This document shows, piece by piece, positions 6,596 to 7,762 of a DNA stretch of 7,762 bases. The stretch spans positions 1 to 7,762 of the forward strand of contig CAKUYM010000201.1 of the NCBI GenBank assembly GCA_934716785.1, in the 5' to 3' direction. A model generated the notes under the pieces. The model made no database searches. It was given only the letters and a program-made list of their open reading frames with translations, and had not been told where the DNA came from. Origin of the DNA: an uncultured Bacteroides sp. (GTDB lineage: Bacteria > Bacteroidota > Bacteroidia > Bacteroidales > Bacteroidaceae). Made by a program: the position numbers and the translations under genes. How positions within the stretch are numbered: the stretch's first letter is position 1; every line of letters begins with the position of its first letter.

Positions 6596-6608
6596 GTATT
6601 GGAATAAT
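6585..6608 (+). repeat. 12-bp tandem duplication across the birA stop codon
   Basis: TATTGGAATAAG (6585-6596) is followed at once by TATTGGAATAAT (6597-6608), identical in 11 of 12 positions. The first copy contains the birA stop codon; the second repeats it just downstream. It probably arose by slippage and has no evident function. Confidence 0.8.
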
Positions 6609-6642
6609 TTCTCGGCTTATCAAAACAGAATCTTTAACGAAT

Positions 6643-6699
6643 TTGTTTATATCCAAATAACATACATTTAATTGTTTATGCTCCAATAACAAACATTTA
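6643..6699 (+). repeat. Imperfect tandem repeat of 29-bp period upstream of the lipoprotein gene
   Basis: Two 28-nt copies, 6643-6670 and 6672-6699, agree at 23 of 28 positions. Both start with TTGTTTAT and end with ACATTTA; the middle blocks share AATAACA. The second copy ends on the first base of the ATG at 6699. It occupies most of the gap between birA and the S41 gene and could be a duplicated operator or promoter segment, or a neutral duplication. See the findings. Confidence 0.8.
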
Positions 6700-7762
6700 T
6701 GAAAAAAGTATATTTCATCACAGCTATCAATATCTTAGTCCTCCTGACAGGGCTTTTAGTTTCCTGCAATGATGACAAAGATACAGCATTAAAAGGCACC
6801 GGATTAAAGGAGAAAAGTTGGTCGAACGACAAAACTTATTCTATCTCTGAAGGACAAACGCTGAAATTTACCTTCAACGCTTACTCTACTTGGACGGCAA
6901 GCAGCGACGCACCGGCATTGCTGACGCTAAGTGCAAAATCCGGTGGAGCAGGAGCAAACACATTGGAAGTCACTGCCACCGGCTCTTCACAAGAAGAAAG
7001 CTCTGTCACACTCAGAGTGAACGGCTATACAACAGAAAGCATTATCCGCATCCAATTCGACAGTAGCACTGAGCACAAGGACGATGAAGTGAACAATGCA
7101 GTAGACCAGTATCTGAGGAAGATGTATTTATGGAATGATGAATACAAAGAACTGAGCCCGGATTTCAGTCTCGCCTATGACGACTTCTTGAACAAGACTT
7201 TAATGAGTATGACTACCAACACCTTGGACAAGAGGAAGTACACAGATGGTTCCGGCACGCCATATTATGCACTCTTCTCCTTTATCCAAAAGAAGGATCC
7301 CGACTTGCAGTCAACCCGCAGCAGCGGCACTGTAGTACAAAAGGACTTGGAGTATAACTTTGGTTTCATCAATATGCTTCCTGTGAAATACCGCAGCAGC
7401 AAAAACTCACAAACATATATATTCCTTGCCGTTCAAGGTGTACACCCCGGCTCTTCCGCCGAACAGGCCGGAATAAAACGCGGGACTGAGATTACTCATG
7501 TCAACGGGCATATTTTGACAGAAGGCAATGCTGCTAATTATTATTACAAACTATGTCTTCCCTCTTCGGCCGAATCATTGACAGTAAAAGACTATCAAGG
7601 AAATACTTATGCCATCAATTCCGATCCTATCTATCCGGATCCGATACTTCGCTCTCAAGTAAAGCAAGTCGGCTCGCATAGAATCGGCTATTTGGCATAT
7701 TCGGCATTTGAGGCAGGGTTTGACCAGGAACTGTTTGATGTATTCAAAGATTTCCATGATCA
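6699..7762 (+). CDS. S41 family peptidase lipoprotein with BACON-like domain (C-terminus outside window)
   Basis: Predicted envelope lipoprotein of the C-terminal processing (tail-specific) protease family; substrate unknown. The frame is open for 354 codons to the window edge. Residues 1-22 are a signal peptide (MKK, hydrophobic core) ending in the lipobox LVSC, with lipidated C23. The next residues, NDDKD, are acidic, like the export signal that sends Bacteroidota lipoproteins to the cell surface. Residues ~41-120 look like a BACON/Ig-like domain (STWTASSDAPALLTLSAKSG). VNNAVDQYLRKMYLWNDEY (131-149) begins the helical region typical of Bacteroides S41 proteins. Residues ~225-300 form a PDZ-like segment with VHPGSSAEQAGIKRGTEITH (248-267), and RIGYLAYSAFEAGFDQELFD starts the peptidase core. 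The catalytic Ser/Lys lie outside the window, so activity cannot be judged. It follows birA by 103 nt and may be transcribed separately. Confidence 0.88.
   Translation, partial: MKKVYFITAINILVLLTGLLVSCNDDKDTALKGTGLKEKSWSNDKTYSISEGQTLKFTFNAYSTWTASSDAPALLTLSAKSGGAGANTLEVTATGSSQEESSVTLRVNGYTTESIIRIQFDSSTEHKDDEVNNAVDQYLRKMYLWNDEYKELSPDFSLAYDDFLNKTLMSMTTNTLDKRKYTDGSGTPYYALFSFIQKKDPDLQSTRSSGTVVQKDLEYNFGFINMLPVKYRSSKNSQTYIFLAVQGVHPGSSAEQAGIKRGTEITHVNGHILTEGNAANYYYKLCLPSSAESLTVKDYQGNTYAINSDPIYPDPILRSQVKQVGSHRIGYLAYSAFEAGFDQELFDVFKDFHD

Noticed and set aside
1..7762. Mobile element, CRISPR array, tRNA/rRNA or integrated phage
   Set aside because: No transposase or integrase, no regularly spaced repeats, no tRNA-like cloverleaf or attachment-site duplication was seen; gene content and composition are uniform housekeeping type.

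Overview
The window reads as ordinary chromosomal housekeeping DNA from a member of the Bacteroidota, most likely Bacteroides or a close relative. The signs are a DnaE with the extended PHP region seen in that phylum, promoter elements of the TAnnTTTG / TTG type instead of TATAAT / TTGACA, few Shine-Dalgarno sequences, a lipoprotein with an acidic stretch after its cysteine followed by a BACON-like domain, and a small DUF4834-type membrane protein. The genus is inferred from these traits; no database search was possible.

Layout. The left third (1-2411, minus strand) is the N-terminal ~803 codons of dnaE, the replicative DNA polymerase III alpha subunit, cut by the window edge before the rest of the fingers and the C-terminal domains. 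A 161-bp divergent promoter region separates it from psd and pssA (plus strand, 10 nt apart). These two perform consecutive steps of phosphatidylethanolamine synthesis: PssA makes phosphatidylserine and Psd decarboxylates it. A short single-pass membrane protein (DUF4834-like) follows, with a possible sigma-54 type promoter in front, and ends 3 nt from the convergent end of tadA.

The middle block is a minus-strand pair, a small ribbon-helix-helix-like protein followed 6 nt later by tadA (tRNA adenosine deaminase). It is divergent from a plus-strand run: a YraN-family nuclease-fold protein, an MmcQ/YjbR-family protein, and a monofunctional biotin-protein ligase (birA) whose start overlaps the end of the MmcQ gene. 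The 67-bp divergent region holds two promoter-like elements placed so close to the start codons that both mRNAs would have very short leaders.

The right edge carries the first ~354 codons of a lipoprotein in the S41 (C-terminal processing peptidase) family: signal peptide and lipobox, BACON/Ig-like domain, N-terminal helical region, PDZ-like segment, and the start of the peptidase core. Its upstream region holds a 29-bp-period imperfect tandem repeat that runs up to the start codon. No RNA genes, mobile elements, CRISPR arrays or attachment sites are visible. I did not find a clearly new multi-gene system; the most interesting items are the regulatory structures and the small poorly characterised genes.
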